This document shows positions 52,665 through 61,739 of a DNA stretch of 64,000 bases, one piece after another; the first letter of the stretch is position 1, and every line of letters begins with the position of its first letter. The stretch is from Nocardia mexicana NBRC 108244. GTDB lineage: Bacteria; Actinomycetota; Actinomycetes; Mycobacteriales; Mycobacteriaceae. The notes under the pieces were generated by a model, which searched no databases, had not been told where the DNA came from, and saw nothing but the letters and a program-made list of their open reading frames with translations. The position numbers and the translations under genes are program-made. The stretch lies in NCBI RefSeq assembly GCF_001613165.1, contig NZ_BDBV01000017.1, positions 1-64,000 of the forward strand, in the 5' to 3' direction.

Positions 52665-53573
52665 ATGGACACAACACATTCCATCGAGATCGACGCCGAC
52701 TCCGGCACGGTCTACGACCTGCTGGCCCGGGCCGAGTACTGGCCGGAGCTGTTCGCTCCCACACTGCGAGTCGAATACCTGCACCGCGCACCGGATTCGG
52801 AGATGCTGCGCATCTGGGCCCGGGCCGGTGACGACGTCAAGTCGTGGACCTCGGTGCGGGAACTGGATCCGGCGGCGGGCCGCATCACCTTCCGCCAGAC
52901 CGCCCCGCCCGCACCGATCGCGGCCATGGCGGGAACCTGGACCATCGAGCCCGTCGCCGACGGCAAGACGAAACTGCATCTGGCACACACCTTTTCCGCC
53001 GTCGGCGACGAGGCCTCGGTGCTGGAATGGATCGAGCAGGTCACCGACGAGAACAGCCGCACCGAACTGGCGGGGCTGAAGGCGCTGGCCGAGCGGCACA
53101 GCGAGACCGCCGAGGTGCGGACGTTCTCCGACTCGATCCGCATCGCCGCCGACCCGAAGGCCGTTCACGAATTCATCTGGGACGCCGAGCGGTGGACCGA
53201 GATGCTGCCGCACGTCAAGGCGATCGATGTGCGCGAGTACGGGCCGGGCGTGCACGCGCTGACCATGACGACCCGATCCAGCGTCGGCGAGCACGACACC
53301 ATGTCGATCCGAATCACCGACGGGCACAGCCGGATCGAGTACAAGCAGCTGAACCTGCCGCCGCTGCTGGATCTGCACCTGGGCAGCTGGACGATCGACG
53401 CCTCCGGCGCCGACACCGTACTGACCTCCTCGCACACCGTCCGGCTGCGGCCCGAGCACGCCACCGCGGAACTGCAGGGCGCGAACCTGGACAAGGCGCG
53501 AGATGCGTTGAGCACCAACAGCATGTCGACGATGCGCATCGCCAAGCAGCGATTGGAGAGCGAGCACTCGTGA
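52665..53573 (+). CDS. Di-domain aromatase/cyclase (SRPBCC pair)
   Basis: A 302-aa protein with two START/SRPBCC halves: HSIEIDADSGTVYDLLARAEYWPELFAPT at the N terminus and DSIRIAADPKAVHEFIWDAERWTEMLPHVKAID from about residue 149. This is the ActVII-type di-domain ARO/CYC, which closes and aromatises the first ring of C9-reduced polyketides. Its pairing with an ActIII-like reductase is as expected. The stop overlaps the next start (GTGA). Confidence 0.9.
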   Translation: MDTTHSIEIDADSGTVYDLLARAEYWPELFAPTLRVEYLHRAPDSEMLRIWARAGDDVKSWTSVRELDPAAGRITFRQTAPPAPIAAMAGTWTIEPVADGKTKLHLAHTFSAVGDEASVLEWIEQVTDENSRTELAGLKALAERHSETAEVRTFSDSIRIAADPKAVHEFIWDAERWTEMLPHVKAIDVREYGPGVHALTMTTRSSVGEHDTMSIRITDGHSRIEYKQLNLPPLLDLHLGSWTIDASGADTVLTSSHTVRLRPEHATAELQGANLDKARDALSTNSMSTMRIAKQRLESEHS

Positions 53574-54505
53574 CCGGACTCGCGACGGCCGCACTGCCCG
53601 CGGCCCCCACCCTGGTGGAGCTCGCCCCCGGCGTATTCGCCTACCTGCAGGAGCATGCGGGGTGGTGCGTCAACAACTGCGGCGTGATCGCGGGCCCGCA
53701 CGGCACGACGGTGATCGACACCTGCGCCACCGAGACACGCACGCGGGCACAGCTGGCCGCCGTCGCCGCGCTGGACGTCGCGCCGATCACCGAGCTGGTG
53801 AACACGCACTTCCACGGCGACCACGTCTTCGGCAACTGCTTCTTCCCGGAACGCACGCGCATCGTGGCGCAGCAGCTGACCCGGGACGAGATCGCCGAGA
53901 ACGGCACGGCGCTGACCGGGCTGTGGCCCGAGGTCGACTGGGGTGCGGTGGCGGTGCGGCTGCCGGACATCACCTTCGACGGGCGGCTCACCCTGCACGA
54001 CGGGGACCGCGCCATCGAGCTGATCCATCTCGGCCCCGCGCATACCCGCGGTGACACCGTGGTGTGGCTGCCGCGGGAGCGGGTGCTGTTCAGCGGGGAC
54101 CTGCTGATGTCCGGGGGCACACCGTTCTTCCTGATGGGATCGCTGGACGGGATGCGGCGCGCGGTGGAGGCGATGCGGGAGCTGCGGCCGCGGGTGATCG
54201 TGCCGGGGCACGGTCCGATCGCCGGGCCCGAGTTGCTCGAGGCGACCACCCGGTACCTGGACTGGGTGGGGTCCATCGCCGCGGTCGGGTACCGGGCGGG
54301 CCAGCATCCGCTCGATGTCGCGCGGCACGCCGATCCGGGCACCGAGTTCGCCGGGTGGTGCGATCCGGAACGCCTGGTCGGCAACGTGCACCGCGCCTAC
54401 GCCGAACTGCGTGGCGGTGCGCTCGGCGAACCCCTGGACGTGGTGTCCGTCTTCGGCGAGATGGTCACCTTCAACGGCGGCGCCCTGCCGCACTGCGCCG
54501 CCTGA
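53570..54505 (+). CDS. Metallo-beta-lactamase-fold cyclase (ActIV-like)
   Basis: A 311-aa protein of the metallo-beta-lactamase fold. The zinc site is His80-x-His82-x-Asp84-His85 in NTHFHGDHVFGN. A later HLGPAHTRGDTVVW (His) and SGDLL (Asp) and VPGHGPI (His) complete it. In the actinorhodin-type pathway an MBL-fold protein closes the second ring; that role is inferred from the cluster. It lies between the aromatase and the ligase with a 4-bp overlap upstream. Confidence 0.88.
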   Translation: MTGLATAALPAAPTLVELAPGVFAYLQEHAGWCVNNCGVIAGPHGTTVIDTCATETRTRAQLAAVAALDVAPITELVNTHFHGDHVFGNCFFPERTRIVAQQLTRDEIAENGTALTGLWPEVDWGAVAVRLPDITFDGRLTLHDGDRAIELIHLGPAHTRGDTVVWLPRERVLFSGDLLMSGGTPFFLMGSLDGMRRAVEAMRELRPRVIVPGHGPIAGPELLEATTRYLDWVGSIAAVGYRAGQHPLDVARHADPGTEFAGWCDPERLVGNVHRAYAELRGGALGEPLDVVSVFGEMVTFNGGALPHCAA

Positions 54506-54519
54506 TACGGAGACGAAAG

Positions 54520-56103
54520 ATGCACAGCGACAGCACAATCGAGCTGAACGGGACGATACGTCACCCGAATCCGGGCAGTTCCTGGATCAGCGGCGAGCCG
54601 GCCCCGGACACTACGCCCGGCACCGTCGACGAGCTGCTCACCGAGGCAGCGCGCAGCCACGGGCAGCGAACGGCGGTGCAGACCGATTCGTCGGTGCTCA
54701 CCTTCGCCGCGCTCGACGACCTGGCCGACGCGGTGGCACGGGCGCTGCGGGACAAGGTGGGGTCGCGCCGGGTGATCGGCATCGTCGCCGATCTGGACCC
54801 GGCCTTCCCCGCCTACTACTACGGCGGCATTCGCAGCGACAACGTTGTCGCGCCGATCAATCCGCTGCTTCCCGCACCGGCGCTCGCGCACGTGCTGGAG
54901 CTGTCGGCACCCGCCGCGGTGCTGGTCTCCGACCGGGGTTTCGAACAGTTCCTGGCCAAGGCGCTCGGCGATGAGCGGCTCAAACCCGTACTGCACGAAC
55001 CGATCCGGCTCGATTCGGGTTGGCTGGTGCGCACCGGTTTCGAGCGTGGGTCCGGGCTGCCCGACGACGCCGCCGCGCTGATGTTCACCAGCGGCTCCAC
55101 CGGTCCGGCGAAGGCGGTCTGCTACAGCCACGCGAATATTCGCGCCAACGCCGAACAGCTCGCCGCCGCACACGGTCTCGCCGACAGCGGCGGGCTCGCG
55201 CACAGCCGGCCCATCTACTACCCGATGCATATGAACGCGTCGGTGCGGGTGGGCACGCGGCAGATCCTCGCGGGGCATCGGAACGTGTGGGAGTCCGTGG
55301 TCGTCGCGGATCAGCTGCGCGCCACGCACCTGTACTCACTGCCGGTGCGGCTCGAGCAGCTGGCGGCCGACCCGCGGTTCGGCGACACCGAGCTCCGGCA
55401 CCTGACCATGATCGGCTCCGGCAGCACCGCCCTGTCGGCCCGCGCGAACGCGCGCATCCGATCCACCCTCGGAATGCCCTGCTGGCAGGGGTACGGCCTG
55501 ACCGAGACCACCTCGCTGATCAGCACCGAGCGGGCCGGGGCGGAGCGCATCGGATCGGTCGGCGCCGCCGTCGGCGGGATCTCGGTGCGGATCGCGCCCC
55601 TGGACAGCGCGACACCCGACCCGGTGCCGACCGGAACGCCGGGACAGATCTGGGCCCGCGGCCCCGCGATCATGCTCGGCTACTACGACGGCACCGCGAT
55701 CCACGGCAGCCCCGGAACCTGGTTCCCGACCGGCGATTACGGCAGCCTCGACGCCGACGGCCTGCTGACGGTCACCGATCGGATCCGGGACCTGGTCCAC
55801 CGCGACGGCGAGGTGGTCTCCCCCTCGGCGGTGCGGCGCGCGCTGGAGTCGCATCCGGGTGTCGAAGAATGCGAGGTGGTCGGGGTCCGGGACGGCGCCG
55901 CGGTGCGCCTGGTCGGCTTCGTCAATGCCGCGGGCGGTTCCACCGGCCTGCTCGAAGAGCTACGCGACACCTATTCCGAAGCAGCACAATTGAACTCGAT
56001 CGAACTGGTGGAGCGGCTGCCACGCCTGCCCAACGGCAAGGTCGACCGATCCGCACTGTCCGACATCGCACGAGCCGACATCGCACGAGGAGCAGCGCAA
56101 TGA
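54520..56103 (+). CDS. AMP-dependent acyl-CoA/ACP ligase
   Basis: A 527-aa adenylate-forming enzyme. The P-loop A3 motif is ALMFTSGSTGPAKAV, A5 is WQGYGLTETTS, A7 is FPTGDYGSLD, A8 is RDLVHRDGEVVSPSAVRRAL, and the terminal Lys is in PRLPNGKVDRSALS. It would activate a carboxylate to a CoA or carrier ester. In this operon it may prepare an unusual starter unit or modify the product. Its stop overlaps the DLH start. Confidence 0.88.
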   Translation: MHSDSTIELNGTIRHPNPGSSWISGEPAPDTTPGTVDELLTEAARSHGQRTAVQTDSSVLTFAALDDLADAVARALRDKVGSRRVIGIVADLDPAFPAYYYGGIRSDNVVAPINPLLPAPALAHVLELSAPAAVLVSDRGFEQFLAKALGDERLKPVLHEPIRLDSGWLVRTGFERGSGLPDDAAALMFTSGSTGPAKAVCYSHANIRANAEQLAAAHGLADSGGLAHSRPIYYPMHMNASVRVGTRQILAGHRNVWESVVVADQLRATHLYSLPVRLEQLAADPRFGDTELRHLTMIGSGSTALSARANARIRSTLGMPCWQGYGLTETTSLISTERAGAERIGSVGAAVGGISVRIAPLDSATPDPVPTGTPGQIWARGPAIMLGYYDGTAIHGSPGTWFPTGDYGSLDADGLLTVTDRIRDLVHRDGEVVSPSAVRRALESHPGVEECEVVGVRDGAAVRLVGFVNAAGGSTGLLEELRDTYSEAAQLNSIELVERLPRLPNGKVDRSALSDIARADIARGAAQ

Positions 56104-56798
56104 ACCAGACCCGGATCGACACCCCCACCGGCGCCGTCGAGGCCGAACTCGTCCGCCCCGACGGTCCCGGCCCCTGGCCGGGCGTCGTCGTGGTGCACGA
56201 CGTCATGGGCCTCAACGACGACGTCCGCAATATCACCCGCACCATCGCCGAGGCCGGATATCTGGCCGTGACGCCCCGGCTGTTCGACGGCAGCGGGCCG
56301 CGCTGCCTGGTCGGAATGTTCCGCGACTTCAACCGCGGTCAGGGCATGACCTTCGACCGCATCACCGCGGCCCGGGAGTTCCTGAAGGGGCAGACCGACT
56401 GCACCGGCCGCATCGGCGTGGTCGGCTTCTGCATCGGCGGCGGCTTCGCCCTGGCCACCGCGACCGACGGGTTCGATGCGTCGGCGCCGTTCTACGGCAA
56501 TCTGCCCAAGGATATGAACGAGGCGCTGCGCGGCAGCTGCCCCGTGGTCGGCAGCTACGGCCGACGGGACCCGTCACTGATGGGCGCCGGAGACAAATTG
56601 TCGAAGGCGTTGTCCCACAACGATGTTCCCCACGATGTGAAGACCTACCCCGGCGTCGGGCACGGCTTCGCCAACCACTGGAACGCCGGACCGATGACGC
56701 CGCTGCTGCGGGTCACCGGCTTCGGGTTCCAGCAGCAGGCGGCCGACGACGCGTGGCGGCGGGTGTTCGAGTTCTTCCATACCTACCTGAAAGCCTGA
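56100..56798 (+). CDS. Dienelactone hydrolase family protein
   Basis: A 232-aa alpha/beta-hydrolase of the dienelactone hydrolase family. The nucleophile is Cys111 in VVGFCIGGGFALA. The acid is in SYGRRDPSLMG and the histidine in YPGVGHGFANHWN. WPGVVVVHDVMGLNDDVRNI is diagnostic. In a polyketide cluster it could open a lactone, release the chain, or catalyse a cyclisation; this is inference. It overlaps the ligase stop and precedes the carboxylase genes. Confidence 0.85.
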   Translation: MNQTRIDTPTGAVEAELVRPDGPGPWPGVVVVHDVMGLNDDVRNITRTIAEAGYLAVTPRLFDGSGPRCLVGMFRDFNRGQGMTFDRITAAREFLKGQTDCTGRIGVVGFCIGGGFALATATDGFDASAPFYGNLPKDMNEALRGSCPVVGSYGRRDPSLMGAGDKLSKALSHNDVPHDVKTYPGVGHGFANHWNAGPMTPLLRVTGFGFQQQAADDAWRRVFEFFHTYLKA

Positions 56799-56810
56799 GA
56801 GGGAGAAGCC

Positions 56811-58352
56811 GTGTACCCAGCCGTCGCCGAGCTGACCGACCTGCAGCGGTCGGTGCAGAGCAATACCACCGCGGCCACCGCGCGCCAGCACGACCAGGGC
56901 AAGTCGACCGCGCGCGAGCGCATCGACATGCTGCTGGACAAGGGATCTTTCACCGAGGTCGAGTCGCTGCGGCGCGGCCTCGGGTCCGGATTCGGGATGG
57001 CCGGGCGCCGGCCGCACACCGACGGCGTGGTGACCGGATGGGGTACGGTCTTCGGCCGCACCGTCTTCGTATACGCCCAGGATTTCCGCATTCTCGGCGG
57101 TGCGCTCGGCGAGGCGCACGCCGAAAAGATCCACAAGGTCATGGATCTGGCGGCGTCCACCGGCGCTCCGCTGGTCGCGCTCAACGACAGCGCGGGCGCC
57201 CGGATTCAGGAGGGCGTGGCCGCGCTGGCCGGATTCGGCGGGATCTTTCGCCGGAATGCCCGGTCCTCCGGGGTGATTCCGCAGATCAGCGTGATGCTCG
57301 GGCCGTGTGCGGGCGGCGCGGCCTACAGTCCGGCGCTGACCGATTTCGTGTTCATGGTGCGCGGCATCGCCCAGATGTTTCTCACCGGGCCGGACGTGGT
57401 CGCGACGGTCACCGGGGAGCGGGTCACGATGGAGCAGCTCGGCGGCGCCGACGTGCACGCACAGCGGTCGGGGGTGGCGCATTTCGCCTATGACGACGAG
57501 CAGACCTGCCTGCACGACGTGCGGCTGCTGCTGTCCATGCTGCCCGCGAACAATCACGAACAACCGCCCGTCGCACCGTGTTCGGATCCCGCCGACCGGC
57601 GCAGCGATGCGCTGTACGAGATAGTTCCGGCCGACGGCAACCGGCCCTACGACATGCGCGCGGTGATCGAGGAGATCGTCGACGACGGTGTCTTCTTCGA
57701 GGTGCAGGAGCAGTGGGCGGCCAATGTGGTCTGTGTGCTCGCGCGGCTCGACGGGCACGTGGTGGGAATCGTTGCCAGCCAGCCGAGTTCGATGGCGGGC
57801 GCGCTCGACATCGCGGCCGCCGAGAAGGCCGCGCGTTTCGTCCAGACCTGCGACTGCTTCAATATCGCGATCGTGACGCTGGTCGATGTGCCCGGATTCC
57901 TGCCGGGTGTCGGGCAGGAACACGGCGGCATCATCCGGCACGGCGCCAAACTGCTGTCCGCGTACTGCAATGCGACGGTGCCGCGGGTATCGGTGGTGCT
58001 GCGCAAGGCATTCGGCGGCGCCTACATCGTGATGGACTCCCGGTCGATCGGTGCGGACCTGGCGCTGGCATGGCCCACCAACGAGATCGCCGTCATGGGC
58101 GCCGAGGGCGCGGTGGAGGTCGTGTGCCGACGCGAGCTCGCGGGTGCCGATGATCCGGAGGCACTGCGGGAGGAGCGGATTCGCGAATACCGCTCGGAGC
58201 TCATCCATCCCTATTACGCGGCCGAGCGCGGCCTGGTGGACGAGGTGATCGACCCCGCCCAGACCCGGCCGATGCTGATCCGCGGCCTGGCGATGCTGCG
58301 CTCGAAACATGCCGATCTGCCGTGGCGCAAACACGGCAATCCCCCGCTGTGA
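56811..58352 (+). CDS. Acyl-CoA carboxylase beta subunit (carboxyltransferase)
   Basis: A 513-aa carboxyltransferase of the acetyl/propionyl-CoA carboxylase family. It has ARERIDMLLDKGSFTEVESL, NDSAGARIQEGVAALAGFGGIF, GPCAGGAAYSPALTDFVFMV and GFLPGVGQEHGGIIRHGAKLL with the two oxyanion-hole glycine pairs. With biotinyl alpha subunit it makes malonyl- or methylmalonyl-CoA. GTG start after GAGGGAGAAGCC. It is co-transcribed with the epsilon and alpha genes and should feed the PKS. Confidence 0.92.
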   Translation: MYPAVAELTDLQRSVQSNTTAATARQHDQGKSTARERIDMLLDKGSFTEVESLRRGLGSGFGMAGRRPHTDGVVTGWGTVFGRTVFVYAQDFRILGGALGEAHAEKIHKVMDLAASTGAPLVALNDSAGARIQEGVAALAGFGGIFRRNARSSGVIPQISVMLGPCAGGAAYSPALTDFVFMVRGIAQMFLTGPDVVATVTGERVTMEQLGGADVHAQRSGVAHFAYDDEQTCLHDVRLLLSMLPANNHEQPPVAPCSDPADRRSDALYEIVPADGNRPYDMRAVIEEIVDDGVFFEVQEQWAANVVCVLARLDGHVVGIVASQPSSMAGALDIAAAEKAARFVQTCDCFNIAIVTLVDVPGFLPGVGQEHGGIIRHGAKLLSAYCNATVPRVSVVLRKAFGGAYIVMDSRSIGADLALAWPTNEIAVMGAEGAVEVVCRRELAGADDPEALREERIREYRSELIHPYYAAERGLVDEVIDPAQTRPMLIRGLAMLRSKHADLPWRKHGNPPL

Positions 58353-58375
58353 TCGTCGGAAAACGGAGAGACTGT

Positions 58376-58573
58376 ATGAACGACAATGGAATCGGGATTC
58401 GAATCGAGAAGGGCAATCCCGACGATGTGGAGATCGCCGCGCTCGTCACGGCACTGCTGCTGGCGACGGCGGAGCCCGCGGAACCGAGCGTGCGTCCGGC
58501 GCCCGCGCTGTGGTTGCGGCCGCGACGGCGCGCCGTCTTCGTCACCGCGAACAGCTGGTGCCGGGCGGCCTGA
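58376..58573 (+). CDS. Acyl-CoA carboxylase epsilon subunit
   Basis: A 65-aa protein typical of actinobacterial AccE/PccE subunits: IRIEKGNPDDVEIAALVTALL is the conserved helix-forming core, followed by a Pro/Arg linker and WLRPRRRAVFVTANSWCRAA ending in the family's W-x-x-x motif. It strengthens alpha-beta assembly. It lies 23 bp after the beta gene with GGAGAG upstream, and 27 bp before the alpha gene. Confidence 0.88.
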   Translation: MNDNGIGIRIEKGNPDDVEIAALVTALLLATAEPAEPSVRPAPALWLRPRRRAVFVTANSWCRAA

Positions 58574-58600
58574 CCGCCGCCGACCGAGGAGGGGCCGACC

Positions 58601-60376
58601 GTGCGAAAAGTATTGGTAGCGAACCGGGGCGAGATCGCGGTGCGGGTGATCCGGGCCGCCCGGGACGCCGGAATTGCGAGTGTCGCGGTGTATGCGAAGC
58701 CGGATGCCGAGGCACCGTTCGTGCGACTGGCCGACGAGGCGTTCGCGCTCGGAGGCCGGACGTCGGCGGAGTCGTATCTGGTGTTCGACAAGATTCTCGA
58801 CGCCGCGGCGAAATCGGGGGCGGATGCCGTTCATCCGGGTTACGGGTTTCTTTCGGAGAACGCCGATTTCGCGCAGGCGGTGCTGGATGCGGGGTTGACG
58901 TGGATCGGGCCGTCGCCGCAGTCGATCCGAGACCTCGGGGACAAGGTGACCGCGCGGCACATTGCCGAGCGGGCTGCCGCGCCGATGGCCGCGGGCACCA
59001 AGGATCCGGTGAAGAACGCGGACGAGGTCGTCGAGTTCGCCGAGCAGTACGGCGTGCCGGTGGCGATCAAGGCGGCCTTCGGAGGTGGTGGGCGCGGGAT
59101 GAAGGTGGCGCACACCATCGCGGAGATTCCCGAACTGTTCGAATCCGCTACGCGAGAAGCGTTGGCGGCGTTCGGGCGCGGTGAGTGCTTCGTGGAGCAG
59201 TACCTGGACAGGGCGCGTCACGTCGAGGCGCAGGTGCTGGCCGATCAGCACGGCAATGTCATCGTCGCCGGTACACGTGACTGTTCGCTGCAGCGGCGGT
59301 TCCAGAAGCTGGTCGAGGAGGCGCCCGCGCCGTTCCTCTCCGACGAAGTCCGCGCCGAGATACACGCGAGCGCGAAGCGGATATGCCGCGCGGCCGGATA
59401 TTACGGCGCGGGAACGGTGGAGTACCTGGTGCAGGGCGAGACCGTGTCGTTCCTCGAGGTCAACACGCGTCTGCAGGTGGAGCACCCGGTCACCGAGGAG
59501 ACCTCCGGAATCGACCTGGTGCGCTGGCAGTTCCGCATCGCCGACGGCGAAAGGCTCACGATCAGCGAGGATCCCGCGCCGCGCGGGCATTCGATCGAGT
59601 TCCGTATCAACGGCGAGGACGCGGGCCGCAACTTCCTGCCCGCCCCCGGTCCGGTGACCGTGTACAAGGAACCGACCGGCCCCGGCGTGCGGATGGATTC
59701 CGGTGTGGTGCAAGGGAGTGTGATCGGTGGACAGTTCGACTCCATGCTGGCCAAGCTGATCGTGACCGGCGAGAACCGCACGCAGGCGCTGGAGCGGGCG
59801 CGGCGGGCGCTGGCCGAGTACGAGATCGACGGCCTGGCAACGGTGCTGCCGTTCCACCGCCACATCGTCTCGAACCCGGCGTTCATCGGGCATACCGCGG
59901 CCGACGGCTCCGAAACCTTCGACATCTACACCAAGTGGATCGAAAACGACTGGGACAACCCGATCCAGCCCTACACCGCCGGACAACCCGCCGACGACGA
60001 AGACCCGGCACCGCGGCAAACGATGGTCGTCGAGGTCGGCGGCCGACGACTCGAAGTGTCCCTTCCGAACGAGCTCACCGCCCGCAGCACCGCCGCGACG
60101 CCGAACAGCGTCGTCCGCATGAAACCCAAGTCCCGCACCAGATCCGGCGGAACTTCCGCCTCGGGAAACGCCGTCACGGCCCCCATGCAGGGCACCGTGG
60201 TCAAGGTCGCCGTCACCGAGGGTCAAATCGTAGAAGCAGGCGACCTCATCGTCGTCCTGGAAGCCATGAAAATGGAAAACCCCGTCACCGCCCACAAACC
60301 CGGCACCATCACCGGCCTCACTGTCGAGCCGGGTGCCGCCATCACCCAAGGCACAGTTCTAGCCGAAATAATCTGA
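58601..60376 (+). CDS. Acyl-CoA carboxylase alpha subunit (biotin carboxylase + BCCP)
   Basis: A 591-aa fusion. The biotin carboxylase domain has [20 protein letters not shown] at the N terminus, [30 protein letters not shown] (ATP loop) and [20 protein letters not shown]. The C-terminal biotinyl domain carries Lys557 in [10 protein letters not shown]. It carboxylates its own biotin with ATP and bicarbonate. It is the last gene of the polyketide operon and is followed at once by a family A repeat. Confidence 0.95.
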   Translation: MRKVLVANRGEIAVRVIRAARDAGIASVAVYAKPDAEAPFVRLADEAFALGGRTSAESYLVFDKILDAAAKSGADAVHPGYGFLSENADFAQAVLDAGLTWIGPSPQSIRDLGDKVTARHIAERAAAPMAAGTKDPVKNADEVVEFAEQYGVPVAIKAAFGGGGRGMKVAHTIAEIPELFESATREALAAFGRGECFVEQYLDRARHVEAQVLADQHGNVIVAGTRDCSLQRRFQKLVEEAPAPFLSDEVRAEIHASAKRICRAAGYYGAGTVEYLVQGETVSFLEVNTRLQVEHPVTEETSGIDLVRWQFRIADGERLTISEDPAPRGHSIEFRINGEDAGRNFLPAPGPVTVYKEPTGPGVRMDSGVVQGSVIGGQFDSMLAKLIVTGENRTQALERARRALAEYEIDGLATVLPFHRHIVSNPAFIGHTAADGSETFDIYTKWIENDWDNPIQPYTAGQPADDEDPAPRQTMVVEVGGRRLEVSLPNELTARSTAATPNSVVRMKPKSRTRSGGTSASGNAVTAPMQGTVVKVAVTEGQIVEAGDLIVVLEAMKMENPVTAHKPGTITGLTVEPGAAITQGTVLAEII

Positions 60377-60385
60377 GCACCAATA

Positions 60386-60576
60386 GATTCCGGCCAAGAA
60401 CGTGCCGGAAATGATGGAGGCACAGCCATCACGTTGCCGACATGCCACTCCCCTCATTTCCCGGCATCCCACCCCTTCATTTCCCGGCATGCCACCCCCT
60501 CATTTCCCGGCACGTCACCCCCTCATGTCCCGGCATGCCACCCCTCATTTCCCGGCATGCTTTTGGCCGGGATCCT
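60386..60576. repeat. Family A repeat: five short-period units and distal inverted arm
   Basis: GATTCCGGCCAAGAACGTGC near 60386 is the complementary arm. After a 40-bp gap come five units CATTTCCCGGCATGC (one reads CATGTCCCGG) with the spacer CACCCCCT, at roughly 21-22 bp spacing. The last continues into TTTTGGCCGGGATCC. The element separates the accA gene and a convergent Lrp gene, and could act as their terminator. Confidence 0.8.
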
Positions 60577-61631
60577 CACCCCGCGGCGGGCTCACCCGGC
60601 GCGGCGGAGGGCACTGCCAGCCGGAGGCCGTTGCGTAGTGCGCCCGCCTGCTTCACCGTGCGGATCACCGGGGAGGTCTCCACCATCGTGAGGCCTTCCA
60701 GGAGGCGGACTTTCGTGGTGATGAAGGCGTACAGGTCCTCGGCGGTGCGGCAGACCACCGAGGCCAGGAGGTTCGCGGTGCCCGTGATCGCCACGACGAA
60801 GGGCACTTCCGGCTGGTCGGCCAGTAGTTGCCCGCCCTCGGCGAGGTGCTGCGGATGCACGGTCAGCCAGAGATACGCCAGCGACCGGAACCCCAGCAAT
60901 TCGTAGGCCAGGTCGATGTCGAAGACCAGGGTTCCACTCGCCACCAGGGCGTCCAGCCGCCGCGCGGTGCGGCCGTGGGAGCGGTGCGTGGCCTGCGCCA
61001 GGCGCGCCACGCTCGTCCGGCCGTCCACCGCAAGCAGATTCAGCATCGGCAGATCCTCCGGCAGCACCTCGGTCCGCCCGCGCGGCGCCGCCGGCGGCGG
61101 GGCCGGCATCTGCGCGGACAGCTCGCCGAACTGCGCGTCGGTGAGATGGTCACCGTAGGCCTGCCAGTCGGCCCCCTTCGTCTTACCGAACCGGTGAATC
61201 CATTCGTGTGCGTAAACCCGGTCCACCGCACGGGTTTTCGGCAACCGGTTCAGCAGCAGCGACTCGCGGTCCTGCATCGTGCGGCAGTGGATGTTGCAGA
61301 TGATCTCCGAACCGCCCGCCGCGATCGACACCCAGGACACATCGGCACGCCGCGCCAGCGTGGCACAGATCTGGTCGGCCGATTGCGCGCTGCACCGCAA
61401 TCGCAGCGTCCAGGTGCTCTGCGCGGTGTCGTCACCGCCGACCAGGCCGCTGATGCGCAGGATCCCCTCCGAGACCAGCCGCCGGTAGCGACGGCCGATC
61501 GTCTGCTCCGATGCGCCCAGGACCTGCGACAACACCGTCACGGGAGCCCGGTGGTAAATCGACAGGCATTGGATGATCTTCATATCCAGCTCGTCGAAGT
61601 CGATGGAATTTCCCAGATCTATCTGGTTCAT
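60576..61631 (-). CDS. Lrp/AsnC regulator with two complete modules
   Basis: A 351-aa Lrp/AsnC-type protein. Module 1 has DELDMKIIQCLSIYHRAPVTVL with LGASEQTIGRRYRRLVSEGIL, and module 2 has EDLPMLNLLAVDGRTSVARLAQATHRSHGRTARRLDALVASGTL. Each is followed by a RAM-like effector segment. This is twice the usual size. The start at MNQIDLG has AGGA nine bases upstream; an ATG at 61646 is possible. It is divergent from the MFS exporter across 108 bp and is the probable regulator of export or of the polyketide cluster. Confidence 0.88.
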   Translation of the reverse strand: MNQIDLGNSIDFDELDMKIIQCLSIYHRAPVTVLSQVLGASEQTIGRRYRRLVSEGILRISGLVGGDDTAQSTWTLRLRCSAQSADQICATLARRADVSWVSIAAGGSEIICNIHCRTMQDRESLLLNRLPKTRAVDRVYAHEWIHRFGKTKGADWQAYGDHLTDAQFGELSAQMPAPPPAAPRGRTEVLPEDLPMLNLLAVDGRTSVARLAQATHRSHGRTARRLDALVASGTLVFDIDLAYELLGFRSLAYLWLTVHPQHLAEGGQLLADQPEVPFVVAITGTANLLASVVCRTAEDLYAFITTKVRLLEGLTMVETSPVIRTVKQAGALRNGLRLAVPSAAPGEPAAG

Positions 61632-61739
61632 GGAATTAATCCTCATTCTGAGGCCAGAACCTGTCAATGGTCCGGCGCGGCCGGGAGCATGAGCGACGAC
61701 AACGACGTCACGGGCACAATCCCATTCGAAGGAACTGAG

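Noticed and set aside
60450..60560. Regularly spaced repeats resembling a small CRISPR array
   Set aside because: The repeated part is only about 15 bp, the intervals are near-identical rather than unique spacers, and no cas genes are present. It is a family A element.
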